DNA of 64,000 nucleotides from DATBGO01 sp963695645 (GCA_963695645.1 CAVOHC010000012.1:1302001-1366000); one strand, 5' to 3'; shown: positions 17,557-26,115, counted from the stretch's first letter. The notes: generated from the letters alone by a model not told the origin. Numbers and translations are program-made.

Positions 17557-18633
17557 CTATGGGATCCGGAACAAGGAACGGCTGTTGAACAGCGAGTCGT
17601 CGAAGGTCGACTCCGGTCCGCTGGCCTGGTCGTGGTGGTAGCGCTCGATCCGCTCGACCTCGTTCCTGGACCCGAGGATCAGCGGCACGCGCTGGTGCAG
17701 GCTCGCGGGCTGGATGTCCAGGACGCGCTCGCGTCCGGTGCTGGCGCAGCCGCCGGCCTGTTCGACGATAAACGAGATCGGGTTGCACTCATACATGAGC
17801 CGGAGCCGGCCCGGCCTTGCCGGTTCCTTGCTGTCCCTGGGGTACAGGAAGACACCGCCGCGGGTGAGGATGCGGTAGGTCTCCGCCACCAGCGAGTCAA
17901 TCCAGCGCATGTTGAAATCCCGGTGCCTGGGTCCGGTCCGGCCCGCCAGGCATTCCTGGATGTAGCGGCGGACCGGAGGTTCCCAGAAGCGCTCGTTAGA
18001 GGCGTTAATCGCGAATTCTCCGCAGTCCTCGGGGATGCGCAGCTGCGGATGCGTGAGGATGAACGCCCCGATGTCGCGATCGAGCGTGAATCCGTCGACG
18101 CCCTCGCCGGTGGTGAGGATCAGCATCGTGGACGGCCCGTAGAGGGCGAAGCCCGCGCATACCTGGGCGACGCCCGGCTGGAGAAAGTGCTCGGCCTGCG
18201 GCTGCCCGCCCTGGTCCGGAATGCGCAGGATCGAGAAGATCGTGCCTGCCGACATGTTCGCGTCGAGGTTGCTGGAGCCGTCCAGCGGGTCGAACACCAG
18301 GAGGTACTTTCCGCGCCGGTTGGTAGCGGGGACGGGATAGATGCCTTCCATCTCTTCCGACGCCATCGCGGCCAGGTGCCCGGTCCACTCCGTCTCGCCG
18401 ATCATCACCTCGTTGCTGATGAGGTCGAGTTTCTTCGGCACCTCGCCCCGGGTGTTCTCCGCGTCCGCGCTTCCCAGCGCGCCGACGAGCGTGCCGCGGC
18501 TCACCTGGATACTGATGATCTTCACAGCCGTTGCCACCGCGTTGAGCAGCCCCGAGAAGTCACCGGTCGAGCCGGGATGGCGGTGTTCGGCCTCGATGGT
18601 GTAACGGGTCAGCGTCTTGCGTTCCTCATGCAC
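17557..18633 (-). CDS. fbp: Class I fructose-1,6-bisphosphatase
   Basis: From GTG 18633 the protein is 358 aa, close to the usual 330-350. Class I motifs: GETEWTGHLAAMASEEME, LLVFDPLDGSSNLDANMSAG (metal site), RWIDSLVAETYRIL, GGVFLYPRDSK, LRLMYECNPISFIVEQAGG and the C-terminal SRNEVERIERYH. It hydrolyses fructose 1,6-bisphosphate to fructose 6-phosphate for gluconeogenesis or Calvin-cycle regeneration. Class I FBPase is uncommon in actinomycetes, which usually use class II GlpX. Its presence immediately upstream of phosphoribulokinase supports a CBB role. An upstream 37-codon micro-ORF overlaps its start. Confidence 0.92.
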   Translation of the reverse strand: MHEERKTLTRYTIEAEHRHPGSTGDFSGLLNAVATAVKIISIQVSRGTLVGALGSADAENTRGEVPKKLDLISNEVMIGETEWTGHLAAMASEEMEGIYPVPATNRRGKYLLVFDPLDGSSNLDANMSAGTIFSILRIPDQGGQPQAEHFLQPGVAQVCAGFALYGPSTMLILTTGEGVDGFTLDRDIGAFILTHPQLRIPEDCGEFAINASNERFWEPPVRRYIQECLAGRTGPRHRDFNMRWIDSLVAETYRILTRGGVFLYPRDSKEPARPGRLRLMYECNPISFIVEQAGGCASTGRERVLDIQPASLHQRVPLILGSRNEVERIERYHHDQASGPESTFDDSLFNSRSLFRIP

Positions 18634-18739
18634 GGCTGGACTGCCTCTCCCGGGATGGCGCATCGCCCGCGACGTAAGCGTCGATAATGCCGTCAGTCTG
18701 CGCCACGAGGGCGGTGGCCAGCTTGCGTACTCCTGACAA
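18626..18739 (-). CDS. 37-aa micro-ORF upstream of and overlapping fbp
   Basis: TTG 18739 is preceded by a near-ideal ribosome site, AGGAGG at 18751-18746, 6 nt away. The 37 codons (VRKLATALVAQTDGIIDAYV... in the middle) end with TGA 18628-18626, overlapping the fbp GTG at 18633 by 8 nt. The strong site and the overlap suggest the fbp start is reached by coupled re-initiation. The peptide has an amphipathic first half and an Arg/Ser-rich end. No homologue recognised. Confidence 0.5.
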   Translation of the reverse strand: MSGVRKLATALVAQTDGIIDAYVAGDAPSRERQSSRA

Positions 18740-18751
18740 GGCTGACCTCCT

Positions 18752-19113
18752 GTTCCTGCAACGATCACGGCGTCAGCCGCCCGTCGCATAGGCTACGCCG
18801 GGGCCGTCAAGGCCGCATCCCCCGCCAGAGCGGTCCGTCGGGTGAAGTTGGCCACCCTCCGTCTCGCCACGGCGGCCATCCTGCTGATGTCGGCCTCTTC
18901 AGCACGTCATCGCCCCGCGACAGCCGGGCTTCTTGCATCATGCGACAGACCGGGGTTGCGGGGATAGGACCAATGGCCGGCATGGCAAGGGACCATGGGC
19001 CCGCTGCTGAGTTCTGCGGGCCTGTACCTGTCGGCTCCGCCCGGCCGCCTCGGCTGCGATCCGGGCGGCTCCGGTGGGCGAAATTCAGCGTCCTCGCAGG
19101 TCAGTAACTCGCT
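18752..19113. other. Intergenic stretch, nothing recognised
   Basis: About 360 bases between the fbp leader and the small membrane protein gene. It should contain the promoter of the fbp-prk operon, but I see no clear -35/-10 pair, no RNA gene and no family-like frame. Confidence 0.4.
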
Positions 19114-19326
19114 CTAGACCGGGCCGGCGGTTCCGCGGCCGCCCGCCATGGCCGGATGCGACGGCAACATGACTGGTTCAGCGGCGGCTCTGGCCGCGGT
19201 CTCGGCGTGTCTGGCCGCGGTCTCGGCGTGCCAGCGAGTGAGCGTGAGCCACAGCGGGATCCCGGCCCAGCAGCAGAAGATCAGGCCGGCCAGCGGGATG
19301 TTCAGCCAGAACCATGTCCCCATCAT
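19114..19326 (-). CDS. Small membrane protein
   Basis: This 70-aa protein opens with MMGTWFWLNIPLAGLIFCCWAG, one membrane segment ending IPLWLTLTRW, then an Ala/Glu/His tail. Short single-span proteins starting MGTWFWLNIPL with a 'GIPLW' end occur in actinobacteria, from memory. AGGAG is next to the ATG pair. The tail includes two HAETAAR heptads (from repeated DNA at 19196-19236), so it may be longer than in relatives. Divergent from the Na+/H+ antiporter. Function unknown. Confidence 0.65.
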   Translation of the reverse strand: MMGTWFWLNIPLAGLIFCCWAGIPLWLTLTRWHAETAARHAETAARAAAEPVMLPSHPAMAGGRGTAGPV

Positions 19327-19457
19327 GACTCCTGTTGCCTCTCGACCCAGCGGCCGCCCGATATGGGACGTTACGGACCAGCGCCGATGCCAGCGCGGCC
19401 AGCTCCGGCGTAGGACGACTCGTTCCGTACATCCAACGGAAAGTTACCCTCAGGCAC

Positions 19458-21479
19458 GTGCGTTCTACCTTGGGTGACCCCAGGAATGGTGTTTCGTGCT
19501 TCGCGGTTGATGACGCCGTGCCTGACGATCGGTTGCCTGCGTCCGCGCCGCTGGCGGGAGGGACGGCATGGGCGCGGAGTCTGCAGACGCCGTTGCGCAT
19601 GTTCCTGCGGACCGAGACGGGCAGTGCGTCTGTCCTGCTTGCGATGACGCTTGCGGCGCTTGTCTGGGTTAATGCAGATGCCTCCTCTTATGACGCGTTC
19701 TGGCATACCCAGGCTGCAGTGCACGTCGGCGGTGCGGGGGTGTCGCAGGACCTGCGCGGCTGGGTGAACAGCGGGCTGATGACCTTTTTCTTCTTCATCT
19801 TCGGGCTGGAAGCCCGGCGCGAATTCGACATGGGCGAACTGCGGGAGCGCCGCCGGCTGGCGCTGCCCGCCGCGGCAGCTCTCGGCGGTCTGGTGGTACC
19901 TGTCGCCATCTACCTGGCCGTCAATGCGGGCCGGTCAAGCGTGGTCGGGTGGGGCACATCGATGTCGACCGACACCGCTTTCGCGCTTGGCATGCTGGCC
20001 CTGGCCAGGCCCCGCTTTCCGGACCGGGTGCGCACGTTCCTGCTGACCGTCGCCGTCGTGGACGATCTGGTGTCGCTGCTGGTCATCGGGACGGCCTACA
20101 GCAGCGACGTGAGGCTGGCCGCCCTCGCGATCGGGGTAGGCGTCTTCGGCGTGATCTTGCTTCTCCGCAGGGCCGGGGTCCGGTACGGGCTCGTCTACGC
20201 GGCGGCTGGGATCACGGCCTGGGTAGCGGTCTTCAAATCGGGCGTCGACCCGGTCGTTGTGGGACTTGCGATGGGGCTGCTGACCTACGCTTATCCGGCT
20301 GACCGGGCCGACCTCGAGCGTGCTACTGACCTGTTCCGCAGCTTCCGCGAGCAGCCGACGCCTGAGCTCGCTCGATCGGCGACTGCGGGGCTCACCTCAG
20401 CGATCTCGCCGAACGAACGGCTGCAGCTGCTCTATCATCCCTGGACCAGCTACGTCATCGTGCCGCTTTTTGCCCTCGCCAACGCGGGGATCGCGATCAA
20501 CGGCGCCTTCCTGGGCAAGGCACTCTTCTCGCCGATCACGCTGGGGATCTTCTTCGGTTACGTGGCAGGCAAGCCGGTCGGCATCACCGGCGCCTCCTGG
20601 CTGCTCACCCGGCTGAGCCGGGGACGGTTGCGGCCGTCGGTCGGCTGGGCCGCCGTCACCGGGACAGGCACCATCGCCGGAATCGGCTTCACGGTGTCCA
20701 TCCTGATCGCGACCCTCGCGTTCAGCGGCACCGAGCTGCAGGAGGCCAAGCTCGGTGTGCTCAGTGCGGCACTGGGCTCCTCGCTGGTCACCTGGCTGGT
20801 CTTCCGCGCCGCTGCCCGGCTTCCGGCCAGGTTGCAGATCCGGGCGCTGCTCGGTACCTCGCGCGCCATTGTCGATCTCGACCCGCCGGTCGAGCCCGGC
20901 CGCGATCACATCCGCGGCCCCGCCGGGGCACCAGTGACTATCGTCGAGTACGCCGACTTCGAATGCCCCTACTGCGGTCAGGCGGAGCCGGTCATCAGGC
21001 AGCTGCTAACCGGCCACGGAGACGTGCGGTACGTGTGGCGGCATCTTCCGCTGAACGACGTCCATCCGCATGCGCAGCTGGCCGCCGAGGCCACGGAGGC
21101 CGCCGCCGATCAGGGCGCGTTCTGGGAGATGCACGATCTGCTGCTTGACCACCAGGATGAGCTCAGGGCGCCCGCGCTGATCCGGTACGCCGAGGACCTC
21201 GGCCTCGACGTCGGAAGGTTCCGCGCCCGCCTGAGCGGGAAGGCCGGCGCCCCCAGGATCGCCGAGGACGTCGACTCCGCCGACCTGAGCGGTGTCTCCG
21301 GCACGCCGACCTTCTTCATCAACGGGCGCAGGCACCACGGCGCTTACGATATTGACGCGCTTTCCGCAGCAGTCAAGGCGGCCAAGGCCCGCGCGACGAT
21401 CGCGCGCGCTCCGCGCGGCCGGTCGCATTCCGCCGCCGGATTGCGGCATGGCAGGGACGACGGAACCCCGTCAGCGTGA
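19458..21479 (+). CDS. nhaA: Na+/H+ antiporter NhaA fused to a C-terminal DsbA-like thioredoxin domain
   Basis: The first ~430 residues are NhaA: LRGWVNSGLMTFFFFIFGLE, STDTAFALGMLAL (first aspartate motif), VAVVDDLVSLLVIG (the paired aspartates that exchange Na+ for protons) and GIGFTVSILIATLAF. A DsbA/thioredoxin domain follows (about 475-650), starting PVTIVEYADFECPYCGQAEP with a CxxC active site (CPYC) and ending SGVSGTPTFFINGRRHHG with the cis-proline. Such fusions are known in actinobacteria. GTG 19458 lies 7 nt after TACCCT, consistent with a leaderless transcript. The frame extends to 19335 but that segment looks non-coding. Confidence 0.9.
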   Translation: MRSTLGDPRNGVSCFAVDDAVPDDRLPASAPLAGGTAWARSLQTPLRMFLRTETGSASVLLAMTLAALVWVNADASSYDAFWHTQAAVHVGGAGVSQDLRGWVNSGLMTFFFFIFGLEARREFDMGELRERRRLALPAAAALGGLVVPVAIYLAVNAGRSSVVGWGTSMSTDTAFALGMLALARPRFPDRVRTFLLTVAVVDDLVSLLVIGTAYSSDVRLAALAIGVGVFGVILLLRRAGVRYGLVYAAAGITAWVAVFKSGVDPVVVGLAMGLLTYAYPADRADLERATDLFRSFREQPTPELARSATAGLTSAISPNERLQLLYHPWTSYVIVPLFALANAGIAINGAFLGKALFSPITLGIFFGYVAGKPVGITGASWLLTRLSRGRLRPSVGWAAVTGTGTIAGIGFTVSILIATLAFSGTELQEAKLGVLSAALGSSLVTWLVFRAAARLPARLQIRALLGTSRAIVDLDPPVEPGRDHIRGPAGAPVTIVEYADFECPYCGQAEPVIRQLLTGHGDVRYVWRHLPLNDVHPHAQLAAEATEAAADQGAFWEMHDLLLDHQDELRAPALIRYAEDLGLDVGRFRARLSGKAGAPRIAEDVDSADLSGVSGTPTFFINGRRHHGAYDIDALSAAVKAAKARATIARAPRGRSHSAAGLRHGRDDGTPSA

Positions 21480-21557
21480 CGAGCAGCACGAGGAGTACCC
21501 AGGAGGAAGGCTTACGCAGACGGTGCTCCGCCAGCCAGCGGACCCGCACCGCTGCGT

Positions 21558-22196
21558 TCAGGCCGGGGCGAAACGGAGCCTCAGCCCGAACCTGCGCAGC
21601 ACCGAAAGGAACCACAGCGTAGACGCGCCGGTCCCGGCGACGACAAGCGCCGCGGTGGCGACGGTGGTCAGCATCAGGAACGTCCCGGTCGGCTCGGTCA
21701 CCATCAGCACTGCCAGGCTGGCCGTGAGCAGCAGAAAGATGCCAGCCCAGAGCCAAGTCGCGCGCTGGAAGAAGCGGTGCAGGCCCGGGTGATGGATGGC
21801 TGGCTGCCGCAGAGCGACCACCTCGGTGGCCAGCCTGGCAACTAGCGGGTTCGGGCCCCGCGCTGTCCGGGCGAACAGCACGCACATGCAGAGATTCGCG
21901 AGCGGGAACTGCAGCAGGAAGATCCACAGTTCGCCGGTGGCGATGACCACTGCGGTCTGCAGCGTCAGCACGACGGCTGAGATCGTCAACAGGCTGGGGA
22001 CGCACCCGGTGGCGACCCTGCGGATAGCCGCGGCAGCCCAGGTCGCTGCCACCCCCGCCAGCAATCCGGCATCGCGGCCGCCTAGCCACGCGCCGACGGC
22101 GTAAGCGGCGACCGGAAGCCCGGCTGACTCGGTCAGACTCCATGCCGTAGTGCGCAGCAGCCGCAGCGGTCGGGGGAGTTCCAGGTGCTCTGGCAC
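21558..22196 (-). CDS. VC0807-like integral membrane protein
   Basis: This 212-aa protein has about six hydrophobic segments and resembles the VC0807 family (intracellular-septation-like membrane proteins of unknown function): SAGLPVAAYAVGAWLGGRDAG, then ELWIFLLQFPLANLCMCVLFARTARGPNP and a C-terminal FLSVLRRFG. GTG 22196 has no ribosome site but lies exactly 6 nt after TAGGCT (22208-22203), fitting a leaderless message. It ends 78 nt from, and converges on, the nhaA fusion gene. Confidence 0.65.
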   Translation of the reverse strand: MPEHLELPRPLRLLRTTAWSLTESAGLPVAAYAVGAWLGGRDAGLLAGVAATWAAAAIRRVATGCVPSLLTISAVVLTLQTAVVIATGELWIFLLQFPLANLCMCVLFARTARGPNPLVARLATEVVALRQPAIHHPGLHRFFQRATWLWAGIFLLLTASLAVLMVTEPTGTFLMLTTVATAALVVAGTGASTLWFLSVLRRFGLRLRFAPA

Positions 22197-22344
22197 GGGG
22201 AGAGCCTAGTGGCTGATTCGCGGGCATGTGGATGGACTGACCGAGGAATTGCCGAGGTTTCAGGCGCCGGTGGAATACCAGGGCCCGGCGCTTCAGCCGA
22301 GGATCTCGGGGCCCAGGAAAGTAACCTTGGCCGTTAACAGGCCT

Positions 22345-22410
22345 GTACCCTCCACTAACAGGCCGCGTATCGGCAGTTAACAGGCTGCGTATCGGCAGTT
22401 AACAGGCCGC
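22345..22410. repeat. 22-bp tandem repeat carrying the stop codon of the EamA gene
   Basis: Units at 22389-22410, 22367-22388 and (partly diverged) 22345-22366, with a further core copy TAACAGGCC at 22335-22343. On the minus strand each unit contains GCCTGTTAAC, i.e. the last codons and TAA stop of the transporter gene (stop 22399-22401) copied downstream. Confidence 0.85.
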
Positions 22411-23316
22411 GTCGGGCAACCGGGCCGACCGCGCGCGCTGTGAGAGCAGTTCGTGGTACTGCTCGCCGCTCCCCTTCATCCCGCTTACCAACGGTGAATG
22501 GGCGAGCGAGAACGCTCCGGCGAACATAATCAGCAGCGACAGCGCTTCCAGGGGTCCCCAGGCGCCGGTTGTCCGCAGGCTGTCACCGAAAAGCCCGACG
22601 CCGATCAGGATGCTGGCCAGGGGGTCGACCAGGACAAGGCTCGACTGGGAGGCGACGATCGGGCCCGCATGAAAGGCGTTCTGGGCCAGGAACACCGCGA
22701 GCGCCCCGGAGAACGCCAGGGCGTAGGTCTGCCAGTGGCGGTACAACGAGGCCCAGTCTTGGGCAGCGAAACCTGAGACCGCCTTGGTGCAGGCCGCGGT
22801 GAAGGCGAAGCCGATGGCCGCCGCGGTGCCGAACATGGCGGCCCGCCACCAGCCCGGGCCGCGCAGCGCGAGGACGACGGCGATAGCGATGGCACCGCCG
22901 CAGGCCCCGCCGGTGACTATCCATTCCCACGTCGGCGGTGACAGCGTGCCGTATTCGGGATGGGCGAAGTACAGGAAGCCGGCCAGGCCACCGGAAACGG
23001 CCAGCGCGCCGAGCCATTCCCGTCGCCCGATCGTGAATCCGAACCAGACGGCCAGAATGCCGACGAGGAAGACTAGCTCGGTAGTCAGGGTCGGCTGTAC
23101 CTGGGAGAGGCGGCCGAAGTGCAGCGCGACGGCCTGGAACAGGAAAGAAACGATCATCAAGGCGAATCCGAGCAGCCAGATTCGCCGCCGCAGCGCGTAC
23201 GTGATCAGGCTCAGTCTCAGCGTGCTGCCAGCCGGCGCCTTCTCGACGCCCATGCGCTGAAACACGCTCGTCAGCGCGTTGGCCAGCGAGGCGCCCAGGG
23301 CCAGCACAAAAACCAT
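22399..23316 (-). CDS. DMT/EamA-family transporter
   Basis: This 305-aa, roughly ten-helix protein has the two-half layout of EamA-type drug/metabolite transporters; helices include MVFVLALGASLANALTSVFQ, LLGFALMIVSFLFQAVAL and LVDPLASILIGVGLFGDSL. ATG 23316 is preceded by AGGTAGG; the longer frame to 23442 crosses the operator region. It is divergent from a MarR regulator, with two identical dyads between them, the standard arrangement for a repressed exporter. Substrate unknown. Its stop codon is part of a 22-bp tandem repeat. Confidence 0.85.
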   Translation of the reverse strand: MVFVLALGASLANALTSVFQRMGVEKAPAGSTLRLSLITYALRRRIWLLGFALMIVSFLFQAVALHFGRLSQVQPTLTTELVFLVGILAVWFGFTIGRREWLGALAVSGGLAGFLYFAHPEYGTLSPPTWEWIVTGGACGGAIAIAVVLALRGPGWWRAAMFGTAAAIGFAFTAACTKAVSGFAAQDWASLYRHWQTYALAFSGALAVFLAQNAFHAGPIVASQSSLVLVDPLASILIGVGLFGDSLRTTGAWGPLEALSLLIMFAGAFSLAHSPLVSGMKGSGEQYHELLSQRARSARLPDAAC

Positions 23317-23340
23317 CGAACCTACCTTAGCAATAACGCA

Positions 23341-23372
23341 TGTATCATACAGATACTTGGCCGTATCATACA
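23341..23372. promoter_or_regulatory. Paired MarR-type operators in the divergent promoter
   Basis: TGTATCATACA (23341-23351) and CGTATCATACA (23362-23372) are two copies of the palindrome GTAT-N-ATAC, 21 bp apart (two turns). Read either way they contain TATGAT/TATCAT -10-like hexamers, so repressor binding would block polymerase for both genes. Confidence 0.75.
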
Positions 23373-23401
23373 TGGAGGGTGAGGGGCGGGGGATCGGCGC
23401 G

Positions 23402-23905
23402 ATGGGGCCTGAGCCAATCGGAGCCGACGCAATCGGGATCATCGAGCTGGAGCTGATGAAGCTTGTGCGCCACCTCGAAACCTTCGGTCGGCGCGGTTCG
23501 CTATACGTGCGCGTCGACCGGGCTGGTTACCTTGCGATGCGCATGCTGGAAGGTATCGGGCCGGTGAGCACGAATGCGCTGGCCCGGGCCCTGCAGCTCG
23601 ATGCCTCGACGGTCACCCGGCAGATCGCCGCTCTCCAGTGCCAGGGGTTCGTCGAACGACGTGCCAACCCGGCCGACGGGCGTTCGTCGATGATCGCTCT
23701 GACTCAGGCAGGCCGTCAGTCGATGCGCGCAGTGGAGCGGGACCGGCGACGCCAAATCGAAGCGCTGGTCAGGGACTGGGACGATGCCGAGCAGATCAAC
23801 CTGGGGCTGGCCCTGACCAGGCTCAACGCTTCTCTGGGGGAAAGCGTGACTGAGATAGACGACCGCCATCAGGGCCAGGGCGCCCGGATGCCTGAGCCCA
23901 GCTAG
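23402..23905 (+). CDS. MarR-family transcriptional regulator
   Basis: A 167-aa winged-helix regulator. The HTH is VSTNALARALQLDASTVTRQ with recognition helix and wing FVERRANPADGRSSMIALTQAG. ATG 23402 is chosen because ATG 23372 overlaps the operator and its -10-like element, too close for a transcript start; a purine-rich GGGGCGGGGG precedes 23402. It faces the EamA exporter across two matching dyads and should repress both. Its stop codon lies in the first unit of a 16-bp tandem repeat. Confidence 0.85.
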   Translation: MGPEPIGADAIGIIELELMKLVRHLETFGRRGSLYVRVDRAGYLAMRMLEGIGPVSTNALARALQLDASTVTRQIAALQCQGFVERRANPADGRSSMIALTQAGRQSMRAVERDRRRQIEALVRDWDDAEQINLGLALTRLNASLGESVTEIDDRHQGQGARMPEPS

Positions 23906-23970
23906 CGACCGGCTCAGGCGGCGACCGGCTCAGCTAATGATCGGCTCAGCTAATGATCGGCTCAGCTAGG
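23899..23970. repeat. 16-bp tandem repeat beginning at the MarR stop codon
   Basis: Four units: CAGCTAGCGACCGGCT (23899-23914, containing the TAG stop 23903-23905), CAGGCGGCGACCGGCT, then twice CAGCTAATGATCGGCT (23931-23962), and a partial fifth. Three of the four full units hold a TAG or TAA. The following bases to 24239 show no gene. Confidence 0.85.
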
Positions 23971-24251
23971 GCCGGCTTGCGGGATTTCGCCCGATTCCAC
24001 CGACGCGCCACCAGGCACGGCCTGATCGTAGCTGTCAGCCAAAGGATCCGGCAGCAGCGACCTTATCTGATCGGACAGGCCGCGCCAGCCTGGGCGGCCG
24101 CGCAGGTCATGACATCGTTCCGGCCAGGGACATTTCCCAGGCCAGCGGACTAGCTACGAGTGCAAAAGCTCCGCCGTGCAAGGACAACGGCATACCCAGT
24201 CGGACGAAAGTCGGCCAGGAGGAAAGTACGTCCAGGTGATATCATGGCGGC

Positions 24252-24584
24252 ATGGCACTGACCGGACATCGGCGTCGTCCACGCCTCACCACGCTGGCCA
24301 TCCGGCGGAAGGGAATCGTCACCATCCCTGAGGCCATCCGAGAGGAACTTGATCTTCACGAGGGCGACCATCTGGTCGCGACCGTAGAAGACGGGCGGCT
24401 CATCTTGATCCCGGCATCCGTCATCCCCGACGACCAGGCATGGTTCTGGACACCGGAGTGGCAAGCCAAGGAGGAAGAGGCTGACCAGGAGATCACCGAC
24501 GGAGGCGGCCCAGTCATGAGCGCGGATGAATTCATCACCGAACTCGCCCAGCGGGCCGGCCTCTCCCCGGACGACCTGACCTGA
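24252..24584 (+). CDS. AbrB/MazE-like antitoxin
   Basis: This 110-aa protein has a SpoVT-AbrB swapped-hairpin DNA-binding domain: LAIRRKGIVTIPEAIREELD, then LHEGDHLVATVEDGRLILIP. An acidic C-terminal tail (KEEEADQEITDGGG...) would wrap the toxin. ATG 24252 lies 6 nt after TATCAT (24240-24245), suggesting a leaderless message. The stop is 2 nt from the next GTG, so the pair is an operon. The palindrome TGATATCA at 24238-24245 may be an autoregulatory site. Confidence 0.8.
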   Translation: MALTGHRRRPRLTTLAIRRKGIVTIPEAIREELDLHEGDHLVATVEDGRLILIPASVIPDDQAWFWTPEWQAKEEEADQEITDGGGPVMSADEFITELAQRAGLSPDDLT

Positions 24585-24586
24585 CG

Positions 24587-24880
24587 GTGCCCACCTTCGA
24601 ACGGCTGGCGAGCTTCCTGAGAGACTTTGACGCGCTGACGCCCAGCCAGAAGGCCGCGTTCCTGCGGGCGGTGGTCCTGTTCGTAGCCGACCTCCGGGAT
24701 GGCAGAGGATTCCGGAAGAGCCTGCGCGTCAAGAAGATGGCCGGATACGACGACGTGTGGGAACTCACCTGGGCCCCTGACGGCAGGGCCACCTTCGAGT
24801 ACGGCGCCTCCGTCAAGGAGGGTCATCCGCAGGTGCGCTGGCGGCGCGTCGGCACTCACGACATCTTCAAGCGCCCGTGA
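24587..24880 (+). CDS. RelE/ParE-like toxin (type II toxin-antitoxin)
   Basis: The 97-aa basic protein has the C-terminal pattern of RelE-superfamily mRNA interferases: FRKSLRVKKMAGYDDVWELT followed by WAPDGRATFEYG and VRWRRVGTHDIFKRP, i.e. a beta-sheet core with Arg/Lys and a terminal His. It starts at a GTG 2 nt after the AbrB-like antitoxin. Toxin activity is inferred from fold and context. Confidence 0.75.
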   Translation: MPTFERLASFLRDFDALTPSQKAAFLRAVVLFVADLRDGRGFRKSLRVKKMAGYDDVWELTWAPDGRATFEYGASVKEGHPQVRWRRVGTHDIFKRP

Positions 24881-24894
24881 CCGCAGCGCTTGGC

Positions 24895-25053
24895 GCAACG
24901 GGTGAGTGCGTCGACACGCCGCTGTGCCGTCGCCAGCACCGGGCGAAACAGGCATCCGGCTGGCTGCTGGGCCAGCCGAGCCCAGGCACCCTGACCTGGA
25001 CCCTCCCGCACGGCCGCAGCTACGCCACAACACCCGGCCACTACCCCGACTAG
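24895..25053 (+). pseudogene. C-terminal remnant of a DUF222/13E12 HNH endonuclease
   Basis: In the frame ending at TAG 25051 the sequence reads TPLCRRQHRAKQASGW, then QPSPGTLTWTLPHGRSY and ATTPGHYPD. This is the well-known end of actinobacterial DUF222-HNH proteins (LCRRHHRAKQA..W......PG.LTW..P.GR.Y...P..Y). The preceding 300-400 residues are absent because the toxin gene lies directly upstream. Only the tail survives. Confidence 0.65.
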
Positions 25054-25108
25054 GCAGCCCGGGGCGGCCTCGCTAGGCGGCCCGGGTGGCTCGGCTGGGC
25101 AGCCTCGC
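25051..25108. repeat. 23-bp tandem repeat starting at the HNH remnant's stop codon
   Basis: Unit 1 (25051-25073) begins with the TAG stop (TAGGCAGCCCGGG...). Unit 2 (25074-25095) begins TAGGCGGCCCGGG, and a third partial copy begins TGGGCAGCC. From here to 25365 there is no gene; a promoter for pspA is expected but not obvious. Confidence 0.65.
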
Positions 25109-25365
25109 TACGACCAGCGTCCCGCGCCAGCATCGGACCCGGAGGTAGCCAAAAACGTCAAGCGCACCGACCGGCCGTATTTCGTATTTGCCAACAACCG
25201 GGCCGGCGGCTGGCGCGACCTGAAGCACCAAAGCTGACTTACCGCGACGGCGGTAGCCTCTGGATAACCGCGCCGGCGCTGGTGCCTGCACCGACCGGCA
25301 ATCGGCTCAGCAGCGGAATCGGCGTATCTTCCGCTCTGCCCACCATCGACGGGGAGCAAATCGAC

Positions 25366-26115
25366 ATGACACTCTTCCAACGGGCACACGACATAGTCCA
25401 GGCAAAGGCCAGCAAGGCGCTCGACGCGGCCGAGAAGCCCGACGAGATGCTCGACCTGTCCTATGAGCAGATGCTCGATCAGCTCACCCAGGTCCGGCGT
25501 GGGCTGGTGGATGTCACCGCCTCGCGTAGGCGGATCGAGCTGCAGGAGCAGCAGCTGCACCACTCGGTCGACCACCTCCAGGACCAGGCCAGGGCGGCCG
25601 TATCGCAGGGCAACGAGGACCTGGCGAGGGAAGCGCTGTCTCGCAAGGCCGCAGCCCAGGCCCAGATCGACGCCATGGAGCCGCAGGACGAGCAGCTCAC
25701 CGAGCAGCAGACGAAGCTCGAAGAAACCCTCGAGACCCTGCAGAAGAGGGTGAATGACTTCCGGAGTCAGAAAGAAGTGCTGAAGGCCCAGTACACCGCG
25801 GCGAAGGCCGAGAGTTCGGTCGGCGAGAGCACGGCGGGAATCTCCCAGGCTTACGGCGACTCGGGAGCGGCTCTCCAGCGGGCCCAGGACAAGATCGCCA
25901 CGATGCAGGCACGGGCCGGCGCCGTAGACGAGCTGCTCCAGTCCGGAGTGCTCGAAGATGTCGGAGGCAGCACCGACGACATCCAGGAGGAGCTCGACGA
26001 AGCAGGGTCGGCCGCCGAGGTGGACAGGGAGCTTGCCGCGCTCAAAGCCGACGTTGGCCGTGCGGCCGCAGTCGACCAGGGCTCACCGGCACCGCCGGGG
26101 CTGACCGGAAGCTGA
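25366..26115 (+). CDS. pspA: PspA/IM30-family membrane-stress protein
   Basis: This 249-aa, almost wholly coiled-coil protein begins MTLFQRAHDIVQAKASKALD and continues LDLSYEQMLDQLTQVRRGL, the N-terminal amphipathic helix and first coil of PspA. Long heptads follow (IELQEQQLHHSVDHLQDQAR, EQLTEQQTKLEETLETLQKR), then an acidic Ala-rich tail. PspA oligomerises on stressed membranes to preserve the proton gradient. ATG 25366 follows GGGGAG. The stop is embedded in a 19-bp tandem array. Confidence 0.9.
   Translation: MTLFQRAHDIVQAKASKALDAAEKPDEMLDLSYEQMLDQLTQVRRGLVDVTASRRRIELQEQQLHHSVDHLQDQARAAVSQGNEDLAREALSRKAAAQAQIDAMEPQDEQLTEQQTKLEETLETLQKRVNDFRSQKEVLKAQYTAAKAESSVGESTAGISQAYGDSGAALQRAQDKIATMQARAGAVDELLQSGVLEDVGGSTDDIQEELDEAGSAAEVDRELAALKADVGRAAAVDQGSPAPPGLTGS

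Noticed and set aside
16789..18687. 632-codon plus-strand frame opposite phosphoribulokinase and FBPase
   Set aside because: No recognisable motif and no ribosome site; the minus strand carries unambiguous enzymes.
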